Of a stretch of DNA of 64,000 nt, positions 34,953-46,379 are shown one piece after another. Position numbers and translations under genes: made by a program. Each line of letters begins with the position of its first letter. Within the stretch, counting starts at the first letter, position 1. Origin of the DNA: Phlyctochytrium arcticum (lineage: Eukaryota > Chytridiomycota > Chytridiomycetes > Chytridiales > Chytridiaceae); NCBI GenBank assembly GCA_025602905.1, contig JAHLKI010000001.1, positions 2,232,001 through 2,296,000 on the forward strand, in the 5' to 3' direction. Below the pieces are notes generated by a model, which saw only the letters and a list, made by a program, of their open reading frames with translations, was not told the DNA's origin and did not search any database.

Positions 34953-35932
34953 TACGGCACCACCCACTCACGCGAGCGGCGACGACCATCTACTGTGTAC
35001 CCCTTGGCCACAATTATTTGGTTTTCTGGTTCTTGGATCGTACGGACCCCATGCGAGCTGATGATGCATGCTGGATGCATGGTCTCATGTTGAGAACTAA
35101 TGAGATTTTCATTTTCCACATGGGACATTTTGGGAACTTGCCCGACCTCCAACACAGAACTCTCCGAACTATCGATATGATACACAGCGACAAGGGATAC
35201 GACGTACTGTACTTTGAAATGATGTTGACAGACCCATTGATAAACCCAAAATTTGGGGAAAGGGCAAAGAGGGCTGCATATTTACACACCCCATACCGTA
35301 TGCGATATATATGATACCGTCATGATCTAAAATGTACATTGCTCTCCTATATACCGATATATATATACGGGTATCATATGATTTCGCGAGTCCTACTTTC
35401 TTGCCGTTGTGATGTGGGTGATGCGGTTGATGCCAGCCTGTTGTCCAGATCCATCTGTCGGGGCCGCGAATCGTGCCACAACGCGTCGTGCATCGTGCAT
35501 CCCAAATGTGTATCCTGGAAATTCGTTGGAGCTTCTCCATCAGCCTTTTCTTTGCAACAAAGAAATGGTGATGGGAAAGAGCAGTTCGTTGACCTGATAC
35601 TCGCATATAATATGCGGCGGCGGCATCTCGGCACTCGGCATCTACAAAGTGCTGGCCCAAGCGGATGTAAATATTTTCGGCACACACCATACCGCGGGTT
35701 GTACCCAGATCCGTCCGTCCGTCCCCCACGAGCAGTGCTGCACCGGTGCTCGGTGCTCTCATTACGAGAATTTACGAGTATGATATTTTCACAGTCATGC
35801 CAAATGTAAATGGACTATATATGGAACAGTCGAGCCAATGGCCGCTTTTCCGAGTGTACATTTCTACGGACATTTCTCTTGGTTTCCGTCTCATGTCACG
35901 TCTCGTAGAAGCATGACAAAAATTGAAATGAA

Positions 35933-35972
35933 CTAGCGGTTGGCGCGCCTCGCTTCGCAGCGCGCATCGACT
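35933..35972 (-). other. Helitron 3' terminus: hairpin plus CTAG
   Basis: On the minus strand, GCGCGC ... GCGCGCC arms flank a short TGCGAAGCGAG-like centre, then AACCG and the terminal CTAG, followed by T. This is the termination signal of rolling-circle transposition. Confidence 0.75.
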
Positions 35973-37466
35973 TTATGTGTGAGAACGATGGCGAACGCAC
36001 ATAATACATATAGATGTTCCACATATATGCATCACAATTTTCATCCTTTATGTTATTTTGCGAGTAGATCTCTTTGATTTGGTCATTGCATTTCCCTCAA
36101 CTTTAAGATGGAAGTTATTCTCATCTTAGCCATACCCACACATTGTGTTGTATAGTAGCAGGGGGACGTTGAATGCATGAACCCCAAACATGCAGGATAT
36201 TAACTTTTGGAACTATACAGCTTCATGTGCTGAGAATTGCCAACATGGTAACAGTAAGAATCGCCAACATTTAAGGAAGAACTCAGATGATTTCGGAAAA
36301 GACCACATTCTGGACTCCATCGCCCGCATTTTCCGATCCAGTCACAACTTTAATTTGGTCTGGGTGACGACCTCGCGAAAGAGCCACATACAGCTGACCA
36401 TGGGTGAAGACCTGAGTGCCCAAATATACGCCAACATGGTTGAAAGACTGTCCCTGGGACTTGTTGATGGTCATGGCAAATGCGCCAGTGACCGGGAACT
36501 GTCGCCGATACAAAGTAAACGGCATCCGTGAATCACTGCACCGATGTGTGATTCGCGGGATAAGAACCACATTGCCAGTGAAGGGCCCTTCAATGATTTG
36601 GCAGCGTAGAAGCCGTTGCGATACCACCTCAAGTAGTCGCAAGCGAGTTCCGTTTGACAAACCACGCGAAGGGTTGAGGTTCCTGAGGAGCATGACAAAC
36701 TGACCAGGTTTGAGCTCAAGCTTGTGGGGAGGAAGTCCCGAAAGCTGCAGAGTATTGAGGAACTCTACAGGATAAGTAGAAGCGTCCTCTTGATCAACGT
36801 AGTCAGCGCTCAAGCACTCGCGGAAGTCACCAGGCAGACGTTCTACCACCCTACGATTGATCATCTGAGCGTCGTCATTCTTGACAGCGAGGATCACACG
36901 ATCTTCAAAGTCAGCGCCGTCCGCAAAGATGTCATCGATCAAACCATCCAGGTTGTTCCCTGTAGCAACCATGGATTCCTCAATGTTCACACGCGCACCG
37001 TTTCTGCCCTCACCAACATCAAGTAGAAACTGCTGGAAGTCTGGCCGTGACTGCAGACGCATATTGATGGTCAAATTCATCGTTGTAACGTGACGCCAAA
37101 GGGGTGACTTTTTGAAACAGCGCCCAACTGTTGCCGACCGACCACCTTGTAGAACAACTGGCAAAATTTGCCTGAAGTCACCTCCAAAGAGCATCACTTT
37201 GCCACCAAATGGCTTGTTGACATCAAGTGCATCCCGAATAGTACGGTCAACCGCTTCAATCGCATATCGAGAAGCCATGGGTGCCTCGTCCCAGATGATC
37301 AAGTCAACCTCCCGAAGGGTGTTGGCAATTGCAGATCGAGGGCCGAAGTGACATGTACTTGTCTCGTTAAGCTCCAACGGAATAGCGAGAGTTGAATGTG
37401 CCGTTCTTCCATCATGAAGAAGACACGCAGCAATACCACTGCTGGCCATTGCCAAACACCGGAAGC

Positions 37467-37471
37467 CCTCT
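37467..37471 (+). repeat. target-site duplication CCTCT, left copy
   Basis: Identical to 37809-37813 and directly abutting the TG end of the LTR. Confidence 0.85.
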
Positions 37472-37808
37472 TGTAGTAAACTTTGTGTACTTTGGGCTCG
37501 TGAAGTAATACAAGTTACTGTTGTGTTTTGTTTATGATTGTGTGTGTGTGGAATTCGACGTTGAGAGTTTTTCTCTCTCCGTCCGGTGTCCTTTCTTCCT
37601 TTATTATGCTCTCTCGGAGCGGTAGCACACTCATTGGCCTAGCCATAATGGGTGTGGCTACTACTGAGAGCAGCGGGGATTCGTGCGGCTCGCCGGAGGC
37701 TTAGCTACGCGATCCTCACGTGCTATGGACGGAGCCTACCGCACTCATCACTATGACAACAAGGACATTAACTGCTTACACAATACAGTTCACACTAATT
37801 CCATTACA
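37472..37808. mobile_element. solo LTR (337 bp) inside the Helitron helicase gene
   Basis: Begins TGTAGTAAAC and ends CCATTACA on the plus strand, i.e. TG...CA ends with an imperfect short inverted repeat TGTA/TACA. It is flanked on both sides by the 5-bp duplication CCTCT (37467-37471 and 37809-37813). There is no coding sequence inside. A TATA-like ATAATAAAGG on the minus strand suggests it is oriented like the Helitron gene. The ends and the 5-bp duplication are those of an LTR retrotransposon after recombination between its two LTRs; Ty3-like or Ty1-like cannot be told apart. Confidence 0.85.
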
Positions 37809-37813
37809 CCTCT
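37809..37813 (+). repeat. target-site duplication CCTCT, right copy
   Basis: Identical to 37467-37471 and directly abutting the CA end of the LTR. Removing the LTR and one copy restores an unbroken reading frame. Confidence 0.85.
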
Positions 37814-40800
37814 GAACGCATCGCGCGCAACAGCGTATTGTAGACGTACGTCTTGCCGGTCCCGCCGGGCCCATCCAAGAAGAAGACTCGCTCCTGAGAG
37901 GTTGCACCTTGACGGACAGAGTGCGCCACCCTCTCGAATACCGATCTCTGATCGACATTCAAAGTGTCAATGAGCTGAGCGATATCGGTGTCTTGGTCGT
38001 TTTGGTTTAAATCTTCTTGAGCCCCATCGTCGTTCGGATCGAACCCTTCGGAGTAGAACTCTTCTAGGTTAATCCAAGTCGACATGCGCATATTGAACGG
38101 CTCCAAAAGCCGGTCCAAGTCTGCAATGACGCGGGATTGCCGTTGACCTTCCGACATGTCCCTCTGATCCTCGGCCATTGCTTCATAATGCTTATGAAAC
38201 AGCCTTGCAACGTCTGCTGGTTCACTGAAGGCCACCATAGTGGCAAACAGCTTGCGGATCTGTGATGGCTTGGAGGACACAGTTGCTTCCTCCAGACACG
38301 TATCATACTCAGTGTCATCCTCAAGGAGCCCTCGTGCAATCGCTGCCTCTTTGAACGTTTCATACAAAACGCCGTCGTGCGTTCGAAGATCCTCATAAGA
38401 GGTCGGCCCCCGTACATGACTCAACAGCATACGCAAGTGAAAACGGTCGCTCCCAGGAGGAGCCATGGTCATGCGAGCCACGACCTTCCATGCCCTCTTC
38501 CGACGTGTCCAAGTTTTTGGACCTTGGTTCCACCGATAGTGCTCGGGGAACTCACAATAAGTAAGACCTTCACCCGCTTGCTGCTGGAGCTCTTGGTTTG
38601 TACGGAAGAATTCGGTGAGCATAGTGCGCTCATTGTTCTCTACGGCAGCCTCAGGGGCAGCCGCATCAAATGTGACATACTGCTGACCAGGCAGATGCAC
38701 TGGAAGCCGAACGATATTGTGGCTAATGCTGTTCGTTTCAAAGCTGAGCAAGCGCCAGCAGGCTTCCTGGGCGGAAATGTATCGCCCTTCTAGATATTGA
38801 CTGATTTCGTCAATATCTTCACCCGCCTCGAGGACAGCTCGGTCCTGTCCTTTGTAAATGTACTTGTGCAAGTACTTTACTGAGCTCACCGAGTTGCAGA
38901 TTTCAACGTTGATATGGCAGTCATACTTCCCGGTCAAGAACGGGTTGTATGGAACGATCCACTCATTGCCAAGCTCCACGACTGTACCTCGCACACGTTT
39001 TTGGATTCGAGGACCACCACCTCGTCGCCGGTACGTAATCAAGCCATTGTCAGAGACAGTCGTACTTTCAGCGAGAGCCTTTGGGAACTTTTTGGTGCAT
39101 GCACCGTCGGCCATGCAGACATTTTGCGGATTGTCGCGTCCGCGTGACTTAACGGAGGCGTACAGTCGGGGCTGAGTTTCGGGATCTGGGATCTCTGCAC
39201 ATACCATGCTGTCATAATGCTCCTCGGTCGGCTTTGATTCCAACCAAACCAAAAGGTGTGTGTGAGGAAGGCCACGCTTTTGGAACTCAACCGTGTAACA
39301 ATAAGCCTGCACTTTGCCAAAGACACTCTTTTTCACAATGTCGTCCAACATGTTTTGGAACTTCATGTGAAAGACGCGAACAACAATGTCGGGACGGTCC
39401 TGTGCCTTCTGGTGAGGAAGCAACAGGCGGGTGATTTCGGGCCACTTCGGGTTGCAGGTCATCGTAATGAACAGATCCGGCTTGCCAAACCTGCGAACCA
39501 AAGCCATAGAATCTTGGAACCTTTGCTGCATGTACCGAGGTGACCCGATTGTTGTTGCAGGAAGAACAATGCGTCGTCCAATGGTACGGGTATCACCATT
39601 GTCAAGAGCGTCAACAATCCCTTGGTAACATTCAGCTCGAAGTTGCTTCAGGTTGTGACGAATGAACTGCAAGTTTTGGGCTTCAACTCGCAGGTACTGA
39701 TCAACAATGTATTGCTGAAACAGCTTGCCCCCCATGTGCAGGACGTTGGGTGAAGAACGGCACTGCATGCGGTATTGTACAAATGCTTTCAAAGTCACAC
39801 CGGTAGCCTCTTTGAATGGGATGCACCAACCCTGGTTACCTACAACCGTGCCAAGAAAGCCGTATCAGAAAATCCGCACTTTTCAAGCTCAGCAACATGA
39901 ACGCAAGTTTAAATCATACCTTGCGGGAAGAACAATGGATATGATAGGGCATCGTACATGGGATGACATTCATTGATCCGCTTCAAGCCACCACCACGCT
40001 TGCGAAGTACGATGTCCCGGTTTGTAACATGCTCGTCATTGAGCCATACAGCAGCGACCTCCGGAGCAGCAGCCGCATTATAACGACGGGGATGTTCACC
40101 AGCTGGTACAGCGGACCCGTTGATACTAAGAACAATGTTAGTAGTACTCTGAGCCATTTCTCGCGCTGCAACAAACTGTTGAACCAAGGCGTTCTCAGTC
40201 TGCATCGCGTCGTGAATAGTTGCCACCGCCATAGGCCGGAGATTGGAGAAAACCTCCAAACGTCGAGAGCTTTGAGCCTCCGCGTCCAAAAAGTAAATTT
40301 GAGAAAACTTGGGCAGTTCCCCGTCTTCGGCCTCCAATCCATCCCCAATCCGGTGATACAGCTCACCGTTGACCCGGAAAGTGTAGATGCCATCCCGGTC
40401 GCTCGCCAAGTTCAAGTCAAGATTGCTGGACATGCTGGTAAACGCAAAGGCTTGGTTGTATTTTCGGATGTGCGCGAGGAACTCTTTAGAGTCGTTCGTG
40501 GCCCCTGAAAACAACGGCTGTAAAGCTGCATGTGGAGAAACATGGCCTACATCATCACCTTTGGTTTTGCCGTTATGGCAGCAGATTGAAGCCTTCTCGG
40601 CCTTCCACCTGAATGCGCCGCAGCTTCTGCACTCGCAATTCATATCGCCCGCATCAAACAGAGTTGCACTGTCCCGAAACTGCTCAATAGAGCAAATCGC
40701 AACAGCCATAGTAAAGGTCTTTGTGTGTGTGTATTTATTGTTTTGTGATAAAGAGTAGGGGAGCGGAGGGAGATCTGCCTTATATACCGCGTGTCCGAAG

Positions 40801-40871
40801 GCTGGCCCTGTCCGGACATTAATTGATGACGGCAGCCAGCCAAGCCACCTGATGAGTCATGTCGCGACCAA

Positions 40872-40889
40872 CATTTTTTAGTAGTAGGA
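40872..40889 (-). other. Helitron 5' terminus (TC end)
   Basis: Minus-strand sequence TCCTACTACTAAAAAATG preceded by A, matching the conserved 5' end form TC(T/C)...TACTACTAAAA of Helitrons. Confidence 0.75.
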
Positions 40890-41404
40890 TCGAGGCTTTT
40901 CCCAGCTTTTCCCTCTGTCCATGTAAAGAAAATGAGGACCGTATCAAAGATGTTACGAAAAAAATTTCAAAGTATTAACGAGAGCTTCAATGCAGACTTG
41001 AGTCGTAGATGCGAACGCTGGATGCGACGCATGATCTGGCGAACAGGAATGTTTGAATTTTCTGGATATAGGCAAAGATTGTCGTACATTCAATATTGAA
41101 GGCTGTTCATCTGGAAAATAGCATAGGCTGAAAGAATAAAAAGGCGCTGGCCAGTGATTGCAACTTTCTGCAGATGGTAACCTGCAATTGCTATATTATA
41201 GTGACCATCATTGCTTGGGGGTTACCAGAGGTTTACCGAAGGCACTGTAGATGACTAATGAACACACCGAGCATCGTCAGCCTCAGAAAAAACCCTATGA
41301 TGGCGGTTGGTTTGTCAGGCTAACCGCCGTATGCTCACCAAGTGTATCGTCGACCTTATTGGATTGTGCAGACAAACCAATGCCATAACTAGGCGCACTT
41401 ATTA
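40890..41404. other. flank right of the Helitron, no gene seen
   Basis: About 500 bp with no supported coding segment. Confidence 0.5.
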
Positions 41405-42348
41405 CTAGTAGCGGGCGATGCTGGGACAACACAAGATTTCGAACCTCCGCTTCACTACTTGGCTACACACAGACGCTCGGTAGCAACATTGCGCAGCGGA
41501 GCATGGCGGAGAATTCTTGGCAGTCTTGAGACTTACTACGAGAAGAAGAATGCTGACTTGCGATGGGATTGGGTTGTATATACATTTGCGCTCTCGTGTT
41601 CCTATTTTAGATTGTAACGGAAGAGGTAGCACGGGCACAAACATTACTTGGTATGGAAGTCTCCTGCTGCACCCAGGAAGTTCTTGCCTTGCGAACCGCC
41701 ATTTCTTGGGTGGCCATGGCGTCGGCCAAAGTGTTGCCATCAGCGGCAGATCACTCGCAACTTGCCGGCATGCGCTGGATTCGCATATCAGAAGAGCTGG
41801 CACCCATCTGGGCAGCCACACCGGTTTGCCAGATGAAATCTCTGCGATTTCTAACATAATTTGGCGCTTCAAGCGGGGCATTGGCAGCAATATGCGCACT
41901 GTCAATTCAATCACCCCAAAGCAGTCCTCGATATGAAAAGATGATCCGGGATTCCTGCAAGGCTCCCCTGAGATGTCAGCTTGGGTAGTAGGCGATTGAA
42001 TGACTAGCAGACTGAAACAACATTTTCGACACTAGGTTAAGAAAACTGCTAACCATTTCTCCCAATTGTTGATATCTTTCATCCTCTGTGCCCAATCTGA
42101 GCCGTTGCTCGCATTTTTCCCCAGATGTTTCCTGATATCCATCGGCAGAAGTCAACTGAAGAGTCGCAGAGTCATTCTGCAAATTACCAAACTGTGAGTA
42201 GTGTTGCACATTCTATCAGCTTTTTGTTATCCTCCAACAATGAGGACAAGATCTGCAGGAAATTTTGTCCAGACAGCCAGCTTGGATGGTTGCGATGGGA
42301 CTAGTGCGTCTACAGTGTCCTCAGTTTCCAGCTTATATTCTCGTCCAT
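41405..42348 (-). CDS. unresolved candidate gene
   Basis: Several minus-strand stretches look coding but I could not join them into one frame. A possible first exon at 42348 (MDENISWKLRT) joins through a short intron to LWLSGQNFLQILSSLLEDNK. Next is QLTSADGYQETSGEKCEQRL followed by EDERYQQLGEM. Two overlapping frames compete at 41890-41640; one contains NYVRNRRDFIWQTGVAAQMG but has an in-frame TGA at about 41748. The other is open for 169 codons but has unlikely composition. The helical, leucine-rich start would fit a coiled-coil subunit. It is divergent from VPS16. It may be a real gene with unusual introns or a decayed one. Confidence 0.3.
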
Positions 42349-42606
42349 CGTATCAGTTGGTCCACTGCTCCTCTCGTTGTCTCCTGTGGGTTGAATATAA
42401 AAATAGTTGTGGGTAGGAAGATTGGATTCAAGATTGCAGTGACAGGCGAAGAGCCAGAACGCCGTGAGGTTTTGTCGCCGCTCCGAAATTTGAGCGGTGT
42501 GCAGTGTGCTCCGACAAGATCGTTTCGCGGAAGAGAGCTTTTAGAGTAAAGTTAGCGTGAAAAGCTTGCGCAACTTTCGCAGGATACCCGGGAAAGGCAT
42601 CTCAAC

Positions 42607-45600
42607 ATGTTGGTGGGAAGTCTGTCCCCCGCTGCCGAGTGGAATCTCCTTCATGACCGTTTCTATTGGTAAGTCCCCGCTTTTGTAATGAATGCTTGAA
42701 TACACACTTAAATTTACTGAAAAAATAGCAAGCAAGAGACGTATTCGATGCTATGGAAGGGCATGGAGTTGTCAAAGTTCATTATCGCGGTAGCCTCTTT
42801 TGGAGGCCCAATAGGTAAGATATCATTTTTGGCTTGTAATGCGAGAGAAGCTATCTGTATCTCAAACGCAATGCTAATTGTCTCATTGATTAAATGACTG
42901 TAGCAATGATTCGCGATGACAAAAAGATCCTTTCACTTCAAAGTCAGACGGTCAAACCTGTGATGCATCTCTATACGGCATCAGGAAAGCTATTGAATCA
43001 ATTCCAGGTGTGCAGCGCTCCGGATCTCTTGATTCCACAGCCTGACTAAAGAAGTCTACTGTAGTGGGACAAAGGTAGAATAGTGGAGATGGGATGGACA
43101 AATACCGAACATCTGATGTGCGTGCTGGAGACTGGAGTTGTACGGATATACGACATTCATGGCGAATTCAACCAGTTCTCGCTTGGGCAGGTACGAGGAC
43201 CTTTGCTTTTGCTCCATCGTTGCCTTGATCAGTCTAACTAGGGCTTCGTGCCGTGCAGGATGCCAAAGACTCAGGGGTTCTGCAATGTCGATTGTGGGAG
43301 AGCGGCCTTGTTGTTTTGACCGGGAACTACAAGTTGATTGCAGTAACAGACCTGGCGGAACCACGGCCATCACATCTTGCCGACCCAGGTCAGGACCATT
43401 TGTTTACTTTAGCCACAACCATTATCACTTAATGTTTTTACTATCAAAGGGTTGACTTCTGAGCCATCTGCATGGACGGTCATTGCCCCAGAACTTTCCC
43501 TGAGTAGGCATTTGGAAGTGGTACTTGCCATCAACTCCACGGTTTTGGTTGTGGACAGTTCCAGCGCTCAAGATCAGGTAGGACCTGGTCTCTCATTGTT
43601 TTAAGCCCATATTGATATCATATATACCAGCTTTTGACGCAAGGTCCCTTTACCTCGGCATCTGTATCACCAAACGGGAAGTTTCTTGCCCTATTCACAG
43701 AAGAGGGACGTCTCTGGGTTGTATCCACCGACTTTCAGAAGAACTTGGCCGAGTTTGCTACAAACTCTAGCACTCCGCCTTTACAAATGACTTGGTAAGA
43801 TCTTATTGAACGAAAGTTATGCTTTTCGCTGACTCTACGGACAAGGTGCGGGACTGATTCCGTTGTCCTGCACTGGCCGGATTCTGTTCTGATGGTTGGC
43901 CCTTTTGGAGACTGGATAAAGTATGAGCTCGTTTATTCTTCATTTGAGCATCGTCTTAACTCCTGTTCAGATATACTTATGAAGGAATCGTTCGGCTTGT
44001 ACCCGAGATTGATGGTCTGCGCATTATCAGTAATGAAAAGTGCGAATTCTTACAGCGAGTGCCAAGTAAGAGAAAGGAAAAAGCAATCAAAAATGAGTCC
44101 TAAATGTCCATTGGATCAAAGCTTCAATGGAAGAGGTCTTTAAGATCGGCTCTACCGCCCCGGGCGCAATTTTATTTGACGCATTTGATCATTTCGAGGT
44201 AAAACAGTTTTACTCTTCAGTCACCTTTCTTGCGAATATTTACTTGATCAAACGCAGAAAAAAAGTCCTCGAGCGGATGAAAACATACGCAGTATACGCT
44301 CAGAGCTAACGGAAGCAGTCGACAGTTGTCTAGACGCAGCCGGGCATGAAATACATCCCACCCGGCAGCGCGCGCTTTTACGCGTAAGGCGCATCTTGAT
44401 TTGCCTCGTTTCCCAACTAAACGCCAGTCTAAAATGGTTGATCTATATAGGCCGCCAGTTTCGGAAAATGTTTCTTGGACTCATACAACTCTGATCGGTT
44501 TGTCAAAGTCTGCGAAATTATCCGCGTGCTGAACGCCGTTCGCCACTATGAAGTTGGCATACCACTTACATACACTCAGTAAGAAAGAAAACTCTTGTTC
44601 ATTCTCGCGAAAGAGTTTTAACCTGTTCGGAATAGATTTCTCCGCTTAACTCCCGAAGTCCTCATAAATCGACTCATCAACCGACATCATCATCTTTTAG
44701 CACTACGAATCAGCGAGTATCTTCGATTAAACGGAGATCGCGTTTTAGTTCATTGGGCGTGTGCTAAGGTACTATTTGGTTTACATGAAGAGACTGAACT
44801 GCTCATTCCGAGGAAGATCAAACGGACTGATTCTTGTTCTTGCAGATTAGGGTCTCTGTGGACGATGAGGAAACCTTATGTCGAATCATTGTTGAAAAGC
44901 TTGGTGGACGGGACTCGGGTATCTCATATACGGATGTCGCAAAGACCGCGTTCGAAACAGGACAAACCCGGCTGGCTACCAAGGTGAGTGTGGGAACGTA
45001 CAAACACGTATATTACCATATGTCCCCTGACTGTGCCTTGCCCGTCAAGCTCCTGGACTATGAACCTCAAGCAGCAAATCAGGTTCCCCTATTAATGAGC
45101 ATGCAGGAGGATGAGTTGGCGATGGCTAAAGCCGTAGAAAGTGGGGACACAGATCTGGGTATGGACTTTACGTTCCAATGGCAGGTTTCAGCGGGCATTC
45201 TGATTATTATGTACAAAAAACACAGTGTATCTGGTCATTCTCCATCTAAGACGCAAGTTACCACCAGCCGATTTTTTCCGCATTATCAACGATAAACCGC
45301 TCGCATGCAGTCTATTAGAGCGGTACGCCATGCAACAAGACCGACAATTGTTGCGGGATTTCTACTATCAGGATGATCGCCGTTTTAATATGGCTCACCT
45401 GGAATTGGCAGAAGCGTTTGAGACCTCGGTATGTTCGCTGTGATATCATAGCTAGTCTGAGACAAGGGCATTGAATTGGCCAATGGCTGTAGGATATTGT
45501 TGAGCGGACTCGACATCTTAAAATTGCCTCCAAACTCCTGGCTGAGGACAAAAGCCACGCATTCGAAACAAAGGTCGGTTTCTTTCTTCTTCAAGACGCA

Positions 45601-46253
45601 ATATTGCGCCATGGAGAATGATATTAAATACTCCCAACAGATGACAGAGGAGCAAATCAAACTCTTGGCACTGCAGCCACAGCTTGAGCGGGACACGGGT
45701 CAGTCCTTCGCCGACCTGTCCTTGACAGAAAGCATCTCCAAATTGCTGGTGGTTGGGAATGCCAGCCGAGCTGCCAAACTCAAATCAGACTTCAAAGTTC
45801 CGGACCGAAGGTGAGAAACATTCTACTTTGATTTCACGCGTCGTTTCTTAATAGATCCGGTATAGATTTTGGTGGTTGCGGATAAAAGCTTTCGTAGCGG
45901 TACGTGTGTGCCGGTTATTATCGCGACAGATGACTAGGCACTGAGCAGCTACTCCCTGATTTAGACAAGTGACTGGGAACAATTGGAAAAGGTACGCATC
46001 TTTCCCCATTTGCGCTAGCAAAAACTAACGGTTGTGTTATGCACAGTTTGCGAAAGAAAACGTTAGATCTTTCGGATACAAAGGCATCGTGGAAGTCTTG
46101 CAGGATGTGGGGACACCGGCTGCAATGACCCAAACCCAAAAGTACGTCGAGTTGATGATGAAAAACGGGCAGGAGCGGGACGCCCAACCATTTTTGGATT
46201 TGTTGAAACGGAGTCCACTTGCCGCACGGCGAGCCACGCGCGCGTCCACTTAG
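42607..46253 (+). CDS. VPS16: VPS16, core subunit of HOPS/CORVET
   Basis: Core subunit of the vacuolar/endosomal tethering complexes HOPS and CORVET. The start is ATG at 42607. The N-terminal propeller reads [60 protein letters not shown], then [20 protein letters not shown], the [14 protein letters not shown] segment and [20 protein letters not shown]. The C-terminal helical region follows: [60 protein letters not shown] and [17 protein letters not shown], ending with a basic tail ([13 protein letters not shown]). The FWWLK-like motif and the order of blocks are those of Vps16. At least sixteen short introns. The product has the full expected layout. Confidence 0.92.
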
Positions 46254-46379
46254 CCGGTCCAAATAAGAGGGGGCTATTCATGTAGCTGGCCCATACCAAT
46301 TCATACTTGAGACTCGTTCGGTAGTCACCGCCGGTGTGTTTTGATCGATTGAGTCGATCGTGCGCCTTAGACACACATT

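Larger units (their letters stand above)
33669..35932. other. 2.3-kb gene-poor region upstream of the homeodomain gene
   Basis: No gene is supported. The longest frames (253 codons at 34553-35314 and 197 on the other strand) are rich in Trp, His, Met and Cys, have no domain and overlap each other, so I treat them as chance. The region carries an ACG/GAC triplet run, a 9-bp tandem repeat, two copies of a TACTCGAGTA palindrome and AT-rich (ATAT)n blocks near 35300-35370. The Helitron is inserted at its far edge. Confidence 0.55.
36283..40709 (-). pseudogene. Helitron Rep/helicase gene, interrupted by a solo LTR
   Basis: Starts at the ATG at 40709 with a Cys-rich segment (CECRSCGAFRW, CCHNGK). 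One ordinary ~70-nt intron (about 39911-39841) joins YPLFFPQG to NQGWCIPFKEATG. The Helitron-like N domain follows, with the Rep motifs RGLPHTHLLVWL (HUH) and VKYLHKYIYKG (Tyr motif with two Tyr). The PIF1-type helicase begins with Walker A GPGGTGKTYVYNTLL. The frame is then broken at 37813 by the LTR and resumes at 37466 with AMASSGIAACLLHDGRTAHS, VDLIIWDEAPM (Walker B), and the last motif FAMTINKSQGQ, ending at 36283. Translation into the LTR would stop within two codons unless the insert is spliced out. Role: nicking, strand transfer and unwinding during transposition. Confidence 0.85.
35933..40889 (-). mobile_element. Helitron rolling-circle transposon
   Basis: Read on the minus strand, the element starts with TCCTACTACTAAAAAATG at 40889 (Helitron 5' ends begin TC) and ends with a GC-rich hairpin region followed by CTAG at 35936-35933, as Helitron 3' ends do. 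The base before is A (40890) and the base after is T (35932), the expected A^T target with no duplication. Inside is one minus-strand gene with the Rep (HUH) and PIF1-type helicase domains. Total length is 4957 bp, of which 342 bp are a later LTR insertion plus the duplicated target. Apart from that insertion the coding sequence has no stop or frameshift, so the element seems young. Confidence 0.88.

Noticed and set aside
34553..35314. 253-codon open frame upstream of the homeodomain gene
   Set aside because: Rich in Trp, His, Met and Cys, no domain, overlapped by a long frame on the other strand, no splice logic; a chance frame in GC-balanced DNA.
37472..37808. Ordinary spliceosomal intron that evolved in the helicase gene
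   Set aside because: As an origin this fails: the 5-bp direct duplication and TG...CA ends show an LTR insertion, and 342 nt is far longer than other introns here. Splicing of the insert remains possible and is listed as a finding.
40710..41400. Possible extension of the Helitron beyond 40889
   Set aside because: The TC terminus with preceding A at 40890 fits the family ends, and nothing beyond it resembles transposon coding sequence.
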